A DNA stretch of 23,322 nucleotides from Clostridium sp. AM58-1XD (GTDB taxonomy: Bacteria; Bacillota; Clostridia; Lachnospirales; Lachnospiraceae): the NCBI RefSeq assembly GCF_003464085.1, contig NZ_QSDR01000048.1, forward strand, positions 1-23,322, in the 5' to 3' direction. Made by a program: the position numbers and the translations under genes. The notes below the pieces were generated by a model. That model saw nothing but the letters and a program-made list of their open reading frames with translations. It ran no database searches and was not told where the DNA came from. Shown here in pieces: positions 6,516 to 14,625 of this stretch. Numbering within the stretch: position 1 is the first letter of the stretch; every line of letters starts with the position of its first letter.

Positions 6516-9015
6516 GATTTTCCCCTTCTTGTTTGCCGTTAAAAAGATATTTTTTTACTTTTTTATAAAATTCCTGAACATCCAAAGGCTTGGCTATATG
6601 ATCGTTCATTCCGGCCTTCAGGCATTTCTGCTCATCCTCAAAATAGGCATTGGCCGTCACGGCAATAATTGGAATCCTCTTCGCGTCCGGATGGTCCAAT
6701 GCCCGGATATTCCTGGCCGCTTCCAACCCATCCCACCTTGGCATCTGCATATCCATCAGTATGATATCAAAATGCCCTGGATCCGAATCCCGGAACTTCT
6801 CAAACGCCTCCACGCCATCCGCTGCACACTCTACCCTGGCATTTGCCATCTCAAGAAATTCATAAGCAATTTCACGGTTCAGTTCATTATCTTCCGCCAG
6901 CAGGATTACGACTCCGCTGAAATCACATGCTTCCATTACCGGTGCAGCCTGCTCAGTCATTCCGGCCGACTTACACTTAAATTCGATGTCCACATAAAAA
7001 TAAGTTCCAACTCCCTTGGTGCTTTCTGCGCGGATGGTACCTCCCATCAGGGATACCATGCTCTGGACAATGGAAAGTCCCAGCCCCGTCCCATTTTGTG
7101 CGCGGACCGTCTGATTGTCCTCCCGTTCAAATGGAGTAAACAGCTTTTTCTGGAATTCTTCACTCATTCCGATTCCGTTATCTTCAATGCAGAAATGCAT
7201 CAGGCAGTAATCATTTCCTTTGGATGGATTCTGTGTAACAGTAAGCGTGATATGGCCGCCATCCGGCGTATATTTGACGGAGTTATTAACAAGGTTCATC
7301 AGCACCTGGCTGAGCCGCATACGGTCCGCCAGCAGCTCCACGCTGCCAGCCTTGTTTTGTATAACAAACCGCTGATTTCTCATGGCCGCCTGTACTGAGA
7401 CGATATTGTTTAAATCATCTAAAAGACCGCCCAATCCAAACCACTCCTCTGAGAGGGACATCTTCTGGCTTTCTATTTTTGAAATATCTAGGATATCGTT
7501 AATCAGGCTAAGTAGGTGCTGGGAGGACGACTTGATTTTATGCAGGCAGTCCAGCACACGGTCCCGGTCATCCAGCTTCGCTTCTGCAATTTGGACCATT
7601 CCCACCACGGCGTTCATCGGCGTCCGGATTTCATGGCTCATCTGGGAGAGAAAATCAGATTTTACGCGGCTGGCGTTTTGAGCTGCCAGGACCGAAGCAC
7701 GCAGCGACTCCTGCATCTGCTCTTCCTTGGTGACATCCAGGATTGACAGGATGCATTTTTTCTTATTATCCAGTATGATATAGGTGGTCTCTATCTCCAG
7801 ATGTTGCGCGGCTCCTGTTTCCGGGTTGTTCCATATAGTCCGTTCCATAAGTTCAAGTCCTGTCTGAAATGTCTCCGGACGCAGGATCTGAAACAGCCTG
7901 CTGTTCCTATGTTCCTCTGTGAGCAGCCGAATGTCACCGTTTTCATTGAGCAACTGCCAGTCAATTCCAAGAATCCGTTTGATATTATCAAACGCCAGCT
8001 CCAACGATCCTGTACCGCAGTCGTACAAGAGTACCACATGGTCAATACTTTTTGCAATTCCATGGAACAGATCGATCTGGTATTGACGCACCTTCTGGTT
8101 TTTACTGCTGTACCAGGTATAAAAAAGGAAGGTAAGCGCAGCGGCTCCAAAGATGAGAATACTCGTGGCCGCTATGGTCTGCGTCACTGCTTTCCCCTCC
8201 CTTTGGATGCTTTGTTCCGGGATTATACCGCAGAGGTACCACTCCCCGTCATCAACCGGCCAGAAATATACATAGGAGGATTCATCTGAGACGATCATCT
8301 TGGCTATGATGCTCACCCGCTGTTCAATCGCACTGCTGATATCCTGCTCTAACTTCTCATCCAGGATACCGAAATCGTTCAGAAAGCTGTGCAGATCATA
8401 TTTACCTGATATAATAACCTCTGTGCTGGTGGGTTCGTAAATAAAACGGAGCGTATTCGCATCCAGGATATAAATCAGACCTTTATTCTGATAAATGGAG
8501 TCTGGCAGGATATCATCATACCGCTCCATGATGACATCCGTATACAAATCACCTGAAAAGTGCCCATTCTCATAAACAGGGCATTTGATTGTGTAGGTCC
8601 ATGCGCCTAAGTCGCTCATGTAAACGTCTGTTATCTCTCTTTCCCCAGCCTGCATCTCTTCCCAATCGGGGAGAGATGTTATGGTAAATGCCTTCCCCCG
8701 GTTGCTGATACCGGTATCAGAATCAGCAGGGACAAAAGAAATCCTCGCAAATGGGCTGTCTTCCTGCATGCGCTTTAAAAGATTGACCGTGTCCTTTTCC
8801 GACGAAAAAAATTCCGTGAGGCGGTGAGATGCGGTCACATCGTTCCTTCTTATTTCAGCAATGCTTGATTCAATTACCTGGACAATCTCCCGAACATTTT
8901 CCGTGGCAGACTGTTCCATCTGCCCTTCAATCCGTGAGGATAGAAAATAAATCACAAAACCAAGAAGTGACACAATCAGCATTGGTACAGCAACCCTGCT
9001 TATTAAACGTTTCAT
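6508..9015 (-). CDS. Membrane hybrid sensor histidine kinase with receiver domain
   Basis: The protein is 835 residues from the ATG at 9015, chosen because AAGGAG lies 6 bases upstream; an in-frame ATG at 9084 has no such site. Order of parts: TM1 (about 9-26), an extracytoplasmic Cache-like sensor (about 27-277), TM2 (about 278-300), a PAS-like segment (about 322-432), HisKA with SQMSHEIRTPMN (phospho-acceptor H461), and HATPase with the N-box NLVNNSVKYT, EDNGIGM and GTGLGLSI. A receiver domain follows with acidic pair AEDNELN, phospho-acceptor D755 (IILMDMQMP) and K809 (AKPLD). All catalytic residues are present. It is followed, overlapping, by a solute-binding lipoprotein that may present ligand to the sensor domain. 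No separate output regulator lies nearby, so its target is unknown; the GGDEF protein upstream in the operon is a candidate. Confidence 0.95.
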   Translation of the reverse strand: MKRLISRVAVPMLIVSLLGFVIYFLSSRIEGQMEQSATENVREIVQVIESSIAEIRRNDVTASHRLTEFFSSEKDTVNLLKRMQEDSPFARISFVPADSDTGISNRGKAFTITSLPDWEEMQAGEREITDVYMSDLGAWTYTIKCPVYENGHFSGDLYTDVIMERYDDILPDSIYQNKGLIYILDANTLRFIYEPTSTEVIISGKYDLHSFLNDFGILDEKLEQDISSAIEQRVSIIAKMIVSDESSYVYFWPVDDGEWYLCGIIPEQSIQREGKAVTQTIAATSILIFGAAALTFLFYTWYSSKNQKVRQYQIDLFHGIAKSIDHVVLLYDCGTGSLELAFDNIKRILGIDWQLLNENGDIRLLTEEHRNSRLFQILRPETFQTGLELMERTIWNNPETGAAQHLEIETTYIILDNKKKCILSILDVTKEEQMQESLRASVLAAQNASRVKSDFLSQMSHEIRTPMNAVVGMVQIAEAKLDDRDRVLDCLHKIKSSSQHLLSLINDILDISKIESQKMSLSEEWFGLGGLLDDLNNIVSVQAAMRNQRFVIQNKAGSVELLADRMRLSQVLMNLVNNSVKYTPDGGHITLTVTQNPSKGNDYCLMHFCIEDNGIGMSEEFQKKLFTPFEREDNQTVRAQNGTGLGLSIVQSMVSLMGGTIRAESTKGVGTYFYVDIEFKCKSAGMTEQAAPVMEACDFSGVVILLAEDNELNREIAYEFLEMANARVECAADGVEAFEKFRDSDPGHFDIILMDMQMPRWDGLEAARNIRALDHPDAKRIPIIAVTANAYFEDEQKCLKAGMNDHIAKPLDVQEFYKKVKKYLFNGKQEGENHD

Positions 9016-9052
9016 ATCCTGCTCCTTAATATTCGGTACATTCCACTTTGTT

Positions 9053-9175
9053 TTAACAATACACGATGCATATGGCGCAGACATCCTCTGAGAAATCAGA
9101 ATTTAAGTCTTCCGGGAAATCTCCGCACAACAGGATATGCAGAGTAGAGGTCATAAACATCTTTACTGTTTTCAT
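9053..9175 (-). CDS. Small Cys-containing ORF, unknown function
   Basis: A 40-codon ORF lies between the GGDEF gene (23 bases after its stop) and the histidine kinase start (37 bases away). A GGGAG Shine-Dalgarno (9183-9187) stands 7 bases before the ATG. The peptide has a basic N-terminus (MKTVKMFM), a hydrophobic stretch TLHILLCG, a central acidic section (DFPEDLNSDFSED) and the C-terminus VCAICIVYC. The cysteines are at 17, 33, 36 and 40. I do not recognise it. It could be a signalling peptide precursor, a small membrane-associated regulator, or a degraded remnant that merely kept its ribosome site. Its position inside a tight signalling operon and its good ribosome site argue that it is translated. 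Confidence 0.5.
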   Translation of the reverse strand: MKTVKMFMTSTLHILLCGDFPEDLNSDFSEDVCAICIVYC

Positions 9176-9198
9176 CGGATTGCTCCCTTCAAAGTACT

Positions 9199-12100
9199 TT
9201 AGGCAAAGGAATAATAATTCTTATGACTCCTTTTTATCCGGTACATGGCATTATCTGCACTGGTGACCAGCGCCTCTACCTCAAGACCGTTCTTTGGATA
9301 GATACTGACTCCAATGGATACGGTTATCATCAAACTGATTCCTAATGATGTCTGCAGCGGCTCCCTGGTTTCACGCAGAATCCGGTTGCAGACCTGTTTT
9401 ATTTCTTCTTCCCTTTCAACCCCTTCCAGAATCAGCACAAACTCATCTCCGCCCATTCGGGATACCGTGTCACCTGCTCGTACTGAACTGCGCAGACGTC
9501 CGGCAACCGTTATTAATACAATGTCGCCTGCTTCATGTCCATAGGTATCATTGATTTCTTTAAATCCGTCTAAATCCACAAATAGGACGGCAACCATGGT
9601 TTTGTTCCTGCCCGCATTTAAAAGAGCTCCGGATAAAATCTCATGGAACAGCCGGCGGTTGGGCAGACCTGTCAAAGGGTCGTGATTCGCCATCTGCGCA
9701 AGCTTTGCTTCAGCCTCTTTACGCACCTGGATTTCCTCTTTAAGCGCTTTCGTCCGCTCCTCCACCAGAAACCGCAGATGTTCATACAGATAAGCGTTCT
9801 CCAGTGAAATGGCCAGTTGGGCCGCAATCGGAATCAGGTTGTCCTTTCTGTGCTGGTCAAACACTCCGGCAGCCAGGTTGTTTTCCAGATACAGAATCCC
9901 TTTCAGCTCTCCCTTGCCAATAATTGGCATACAAAGGACTGATTTGCAATTGTTTTCTTTTATATGGGAATCCTTTCCATAAATCCTGGAGGCTGACGCA
10001 TCGTCCAGAATAACGGTTTCCAATGTTCTTTCCACAAACGTTACGATGCTGAACGGAATATCCCCTGCATGGGCAATCCGCTTGGAAAGGACGCATGTGT
10101 CCTCCGTTCCCGTATGCCCCTCAGCCTCTATTTCGTACTGTCCATCCAACTTGTTCAGATAGTATATATTCTGCGCGCCCGCGCATTCCAGAAGGACGTA
10201 GATCAGCTTTTCCAGAATCCCCTCCAGCTGTAATTCCTCCGAGATAGCCATGGAAGCCTTTAATACAGATTTCATATCCAGAGATGTGGTCGTATAAAGG
10301 TTACTTTCTGATTGGCTATACTGTTCCGGTTCATCGTACTCCTGATGCTTAATCAGCCCCGGATATTGGCGTTTCATCAGGTCACACTTTCCCTCCGCTC
10401 CCCAGCTGACATAAAGATGATAGGTTCTGTGCAGGTAATATTCTGCTACGCTCCGGATACCCAGTTCCTCATAGCACAGGGCAATCAGATCGCTTATGAT
10501 GGCGTGATGAAGATTGCCCGCATGTTTTTCCACATGTTCCAGGGCGCTCTCATAAAGAGGCAGAGCCTGCGCCACAAAGCCATCTGCAATCTTCCTCTCT
10601 GCCTCGATGGTGAGGTAAAAATGTCCAAAGTTGCCGAACGCGTCATTCCTGCGGCCTTCCAGCCATTTCTGGTTCTCATTGAGGGTCTCTGTCAATTCCT
10701 GACGAATCTGCGTTTCCGCCCCATATTTCTCAGAAGATAAAACCTTGCAGATTGATAATGAATACAAAAAATTATGTAATGCAACTGGATAGAAGCCAGT
10801 GATATAAGGCATAAGCGGCGTGCTATAGCGGCAGATTCGGTAAGCTGTCTCATAGTCCCTGTAAATAACCGCCGTCAAGGCCCGCAGCACATAAAAATAA
10901 CACATTGCCATATGATTATCGGCAAATTGTCCGGTATGCGCCTGCTCAGAGAATCCCTCTCCGTCAAAACTGCCATCCTGCCCAAGCTCCCCACGCACGC
11001 TACGGCAGAACTGCCGGAAACTGTAAAATGTGCCAAGTGAATGGTAATTCCCCGTTTTTTCAGCAAAGCTGATAGCGGGTCCCACCTCACTCCAAAGTTC
11101 ATCGATATGGGACGATGTTTCCATAAGCGCGGTCATGGCGGTAAAGTATCCGTAACAGGCATATTCAAATTCCCCCATCAGGGCGTTCCCTTTGATGGAT
11201 TCCCTGGCAAAGGAAATTACATTGGCGATATCCTCAAACCAATGGCACGTATGAAGGGCAAACAGATGATATATGCTGTAAATCACCTCCCTGTACTGAT
11301 GCTTTTCCGCCAGATGCATCGCTGTTTTCCCGGCCATATAGGAAGTCCTGTAGTCCCCGCACAGCGCAGCCAGGGGCACCATCAGATTGGAATAGAGCTG
11401 CAGGCCGTATGGCGTATAGCCATAACGAAAAATCCGTCGGGCAGCTGTCAATATGGTCCAGAAGGAATAGAGCGGATTAAAAAACAGTCCCGGCGCACAC
11501 AGGCGGTTTAGCAGCTTACTGATTACAAACTCCCTGGGATCTTCCGCTTCCTCCTTACTCAAAATATGGTCTTCACCAAGGGCTTCAAGCTCCTGATAAA
11601 ACAACTCCGTCTCCCGCTTCAGGATCTGCTCCATGTCCTCCCCTGTAAAAGACACTCCAAGCTGATCCAGCAGGCCAATTCCAAGTGCAAATGCATCCTG
11701 ATACTGTCCCCTGGTTGAGAGGCTTGTGATATGCAGGCAGCAGCTGTCTGCCAGTTCCTCAGGATTTTTCACCATGCCGCAAAGTACTCCATATATATGG
11801 TCACTTTCCTCCACGTTCACCATGTTGCACAGTACTGCATGGTATTCCTTGTAAACCTGTATGAGAAAAGAACGGTTCTTATCACTCTGAATCTCCGGCT
11901 GCGAAAGCAGAAGCTCCAGATAGCGGGACGCCGTATCAAAAGCAGATACCAGCCCGCACCGTTTTGCTGCCCTAAGCAGTATCTCCTGAATGTGAAGTTT
12001 CTCATCCTCATCCGGCGCTTCCCCAAGCCCTTTCGCATAGTGGTCCGCTATCTCAAACAGCCGCTCTTGCATATCATCTTCTTCAAGCGCCCTCTGCTCA

Positions 12101-12261
12101 TAACGTTTTCCCAGCTGATAATGGATACTGGTCCTCTCCTTTTGGGGCATAATCTTATAGAACGCTTCCTGGAACCTGTCATGGGAAAACTGGAACCGGG
12201 ACTGGCGGCCCGTATCCAAGTTCTTCTCTATGGGAACCAGTATTTCCAAGTCTACGGCCAC
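9199..12261 (-). CDS. Kinase/AAA/GAF/GGDEF signalling protein, C-terminal part (frame-broken)
   Basis: These 1020 residues carry the end of an AAA-type ATPase module (FQFSHDRFQEAFYKI), a long helical TPR-like region (about 60-650), a GAF domain (about 675-830, with CMPIIGKGELKGILYLENN) and a coiled linker (VEERTKALKEEIQVRKEAEA). It ends in a diguanylate cyclase domain with MGGDEF (GGDEF at 937-941). The inhibitory I-site RxxD is present as RAGD (928-931). It should make c-di-GMP and be product-inhibited. The GTG listed as start is not convincing: reading upstream in this frame gives LPEGEVVKRFVVAVDLE, which continues the ATPase of the adjacent ORF, so the two are one gene split by a one-base loss near 12290. 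With both breaks repaired the protein would have about 1660 residues. Confidence 0.88.
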   Translation of the reverse strand: MAVDLEILVPIEKNLDTGRQSRFQFSHDRFQEAFYKIMPQKERTSIHYQLGKRYEQRALEEDDMQERLFEIADHYAKGLGEAPDEDEKLHIQEILLRAAKRCGLVSAFDTASRYLELLLSQPEIQSDKNRSFLIQVYKEYHAVLCNMVNVEESDHIYGVLCGMVKNPEELADSCCLHITSLSTRGQYQDAFALGIGLLDQLGVSFTGEDMEQILKRETELFYQELEALGEDHILSKEEAEDPREFVISKLLNRLCAPGLFFNPLYSFWTILTAARRIFRYGYTPYGLQLYSNLMVPLAALCGDYRTSYMAGKTAMHLAEKHQYREVIYSIYHLFALHTCHWFEDIANVISFARESIKGNALMGEFEYACYGYFTAMTALMETSSHIDELWSEVGPAISFAEKTGNYHSLGTFYSFRQFCRSVRGELGQDGSFDGEGFSEQAHTGQFADNHMAMCYFYVLRALTAVIYRDYETAYRICRYSTPLMPYITGFYPVALHNFLYSLSICKVLSSEKYGAETQIRQELTETLNENQKWLEGRRNDAFGNFGHFYLTIEAERKIADGFVAQALPLYESALEHVEKHAGNLHHAIISDLIALCYEELGIRSVAEYYLHRTYHLYVSWGAEGKCDLMKRQYPGLIKHQEYDEPEQYSQSESNLYTTTSLDMKSVLKASMAISEELQLEGILEKLIYVLLECAGAQNIYYLNKLDGQYEIEAEGHTGTEDTCVLSKRIAHAGDIPFSIVTFVERTLETVILDDASASRIYGKDSHIKENNCKSVLCMPIIGKGELKGILYLENNLAAGVFDQHRKDNLIPIAAQLAISLENAYLYEHLRFLVEERTKALKEEIQVRKEAEAKLAQMANHDPLTGLPNRRLFHEILSGALLNAGRNKTMVAVLFVDLDGFKEINDTYGHEAGDIVLITVAGRLRSSVRAGDTVSRMGGDEFVLILEGVEREEEIKQVCNRILRETREPLQTSLGISLMITVSIGVSIYPKNGLEVEALVTSADNAMYRIKRSHKNYYSFA

Positions 12262-14057
12262 AACGAATCTTTTAACAACTTCACCCTCCGGCAGGCGGCA
12301 TAGAATGATACGTCATTCGCCGTAAAGCTCTGTCCAATACAGGCGCCTGCGGAAAGAAGCGGAAGTGTCTCTTTGGGAATCTGTTCAAGATTGCTCAGTA
12401 GAAAGTCCACAACATTTTCCTGTGCCGGGCAATTTTGTATCTTCTCTGTATCCCAGCAAAAGTTCCCTAATTCCACATCCAGTTTTATATATCCCTTTAA
12501 GTTGCACAGACGCAGGAACTGTTTGATGTAAAATGGATTGCCCTTTGTTTTCCTGTAAATGATTTCCGCCAGATGTGAGACCTTATCGCGGCTGGCCTTT
12601 AATATGTCGCTTATCATCTGGGCAGCACATTCCATATCCAGCCCCTTTAAGTTGAGCTGAGTGACTCTCCCTTTTCTCCGGATTATTTTATTTAGACTGT
12701 GTATAAGCGGATGCGCTTCATTTACCTCGTTGTCCCGGTAACAGACAACCAACATCAGGTAGCGGATTTCATCATTCCTGATGATTTCCTCCAGCATCTC
12801 CATGGAGCCCATATCAGCCAGATGTACATCATCCAAAAATATAATCAGCGGATGCCCGGGTGACGCCAGAAACGACAGAAGCTTTCCCAAAACAGTCTTA
12901 AAACGCACCCGTTCCTCAAGGGGCGTGAAATCCCCGGGCACCGGCTGGCTGCCGGTCAACAGAGATAGCTCAGCCACCTTGCTGGTCAGAAGCCCTGTAT
13001 CACTGCCCAGAATCGCCGTAAGCCCTTCCTTCCATCTTCTGATTTTCTCCTCCGGTTCCAAAAAAACCATATCGCAAAACTGTTTGATTGCCTGGAAAAA
13101 GCCATAATACGGCACATTCCTGTGGTATTGGTCAAATTTACCATAAAGATATAATCCACCGGCCAGCAGGACCTTCTCCTGTATTTCATTTACCAGCGAG
13201 GTCTTGCCAATGCCGGAATATCCGCTTATGGAAACAAGGATTTTGGCGCCGCCTATAACCTCCTTAAGATCACCGTTCAGTTGGGCAGTTTCACGTTCCC
13301 GCCCATAGAGCTGCTGCGGAAATTCAAAACGCCGGCTGAAATCCCTCTCACCCAGTACAAATTTTTTCTCATTGACACTTCTTTTTATATCATAAAGAAG
13401 CCCCTCACAGCTAAAATATCGGTCTTTCGCCATCTTAGAAAGCAGCTTATTAATAATTTCTGCAAGCATGGGCGGTGTGTCCGGACGCTGTGCCAGAATA
13501 TCAGGAGGTGTTTTTGCAATATGGGAAAATACCATTTCCGTAGGTGTCTCCGCCTCAAATGGGCAATGTCCTGTCACCATCTCATAGAATGTAATGCCAA
13601 GGGAATAAAAATCAGCACGGTAATCAAGGGCGGTATTAATCCGGCCTGTCTGTTCTGGTGCTAGATAACGGAGAGTGCCTTCTATGTTATCAGGCTTGAT
13701 TCCCTCTGCCTTTTCATAGGAAAAAACGGTGGATATCCCCAGATCCAGCAGTACCACATGGCCCGACTCTGTATCGTAAATCACGTTTGACGGGTTGACA
13801 TCCTTATGTATGATACCCACATCATGCAGGGCGCTGAGTCCCTCTATCATCTGGCCTGCTATCTGATAGAAATCCGCCCATTCCATGCCGTCATGCTTAA
13901 TAAGCTGCCTCAGCAAAATTCCCGGACAGCTTTGTTCTTTCAGATAATAGCGTCCGTCCAGTGTGATCTCTCCAAGGGCTCTTACAACGTGAGGACTATC
14001 AACCATCCGCATCATGCAGTATTCACGCCTTAATCTTTCAGCCGCTTCAGGAGTCAT
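12252..14057 (-). CDS. Kinase/AAA/GAF/GGDEF signalling protein, N-terminal part (frame-broken)
   Basis: These 601 residues hold a serine/threonine kinase-like domain followed by an AAA_16-type ATPase. Kinase marks: IIHKDVNPSNVIYD (catalytic loop, D86, N91), LLDLG in place of DFG (D105) and YLAPEQTG (APE, 133-135). The glycine loop and the lysine strand lie upstream of this ORF's ATG in the same frame, at GWECGTGQQVILKTGG, so the ATG at 14057 is internal. ATPase marks: Walker A GYSGIGKTS (279-287) and Walker B LIIFLDD (404-410). This kinase plus STAND-like ATPase plus GAF pattern is known from bacterial signalling proteins in which the ATPase section acts as a sensor or scaffold. The ORF ends early at KLLKDSLWP after a frame break near 12290. 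It is the first gene of the operon. Confidence 0.85.
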   Translation of the reverse strand: MTPEAAERLRREYCMMRMVDSPHVVRALGEITLDGRYYLKEQSCPGILLRQLIKHDGMEWADFYQIAGQMIEGLSALHDVGIIHKDVNPSNVIYDTESGHVVLLDLGISTVFSYEKAEGIKPDNIEGTLRYLAPEQTGRINTALDYRADFYSLGITFYEMVTGHCPFEAETPTEMVFSHIAKTPPDILAQRPDTPPMLAEIINKLLSKMAKDRYFSCEGLLYDIKRSVNEKKFVLGERDFSRRFEFPQQLYGRERETAQLNGDLKEVIGGAKILVSISGYSGIGKTSLVNEIQEKVLLAGGLYLYGKFDQYHRNVPYYGFFQAIKQFCDMVFLEPEEKIRRWKEGLTAILGSDTGLLTSKVAELSLLTGSQPVPGDFTPLEERVRFKTVLGKLLSFLASPGHPLIIFLDDVHLADMGSMEMLEEIIRNDEIRYLMLVVCYRDNEVNEAHPLIHSLNKIIRRKGRVTQLNLKGLDMECAAQMISDILKASRDKVSHLAEIIYRKTKGNPFYIKQFLRLCNLKGYIKLDVELGNFCWDTEKIQNCPAQENVVDFLLSNLEQIPKETLPLLSAGACIGQSFTANDVSFYAACRRVKLLKDSLWP

Positions 14058-14140
14058 CGTGTCCTGTCCACCGGTTTTTAAGATTACCTGTTGCCCCGTA
14101 CCACATTCCCATCCACGGAAGATTTTGCTGTTCTGCGAAG

Positions 14141-14179
14141 CTAAATTTTTTTCATATTCACATACTGCTTATCCTGCAT
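14141..14179 (-). pseudogene. True 5' end of the kinase/GGDEF gene, cut off by an A7 frame slip
   Basis: ATG at 14179 is preceded by GGGAGAGG (14184-14191). It reads MQDKQYVNMKKI then TAG at 14143-14141, immediately after a run of seven A (minus strand; T7 at 14146-14152). With eight A the frame would continue as MKKNLASQNSKIFRGW into the glycine loop and VILK lysine of the kinase. The downstream frame itself offers no start codon with a ribosome site before the kinase lysine, so this is the most likely genuine start. Confidence 0.6.
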
Positions 14180-14235
14180 TTTTCCTCTCCCAAACGTTAA
14201 AACCGTGGATTGATTAATTTCTCCTATTGTGCTAC

Positions 14236-14497
14236 TTAAATCAGTATTTTGCTGCTACAGGGTGAGCAGCAGGCTCCCACGTAGACCTGCTCAACCTTAT
14301 TAAGCAGGTCGAAATTACCATCAGCAATTTTTTTTAACAGATCCTTTAAATCTCCAATTATGGAAAAAAGCCGATTGACCGTTGTCCTCATACTTTCAGA
14401 AAGGCTGCTTAATTCATGATAACGCCACAACGCTGGCTGTTATTGATATCAAAATAATTACAGCATAGGAAACCAGCAGCCTGGAACGTATTTTCAT
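14236..14497 (-). pseudogene. Methyl-accepting chemotaxis-type sensor remnant (internal deletion)
   Basis: The ATG at 14497 opens MKIRSRLLVSYAVIILISIT, a typical first TM helix of a chemoreceptor or sensor, and stops at 14414. A second frame, overlapping it, reads ELSSLSESMRTTVNRL, GDLKDLLKKIADGNFD and NKVEQVYVGA, a HAMP-like and post-HAMP segment, before ending at 14236. The periplasmic sensor and the signalling domain are both missing, so this is a deletion scar. It lies between the GGDEF gene and the kinase operon. Confidence 0.6.
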
Positions 14498-14625
14498 GTT
14501 TTTTATTATTTGATATTCCTCCAATCGCCTTTGTGCAGGCCGGATATTCCTGCACCCCATAACCGGTTGATTACTGACAATCTATTCCATGCCTTCTATG
14601 GAAACGGCAAATGCCTTTTTTTCAT

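Noticed and set aside
6427..7398. 323-codon plus-strand ORF opposite the hybrid kinase
   Set aside because: Antisense to receiver and HATPase motifs that are all intact on the minus strand.
9016..9084. Upstream in-frame start for the hybrid kinase (ATG at 9084)
   Set aside because: No Shine-Dalgarno there, it overlaps the small ORF, and the extension precedes the natural N-terminus with a perfect AAGGAG site at 9015.
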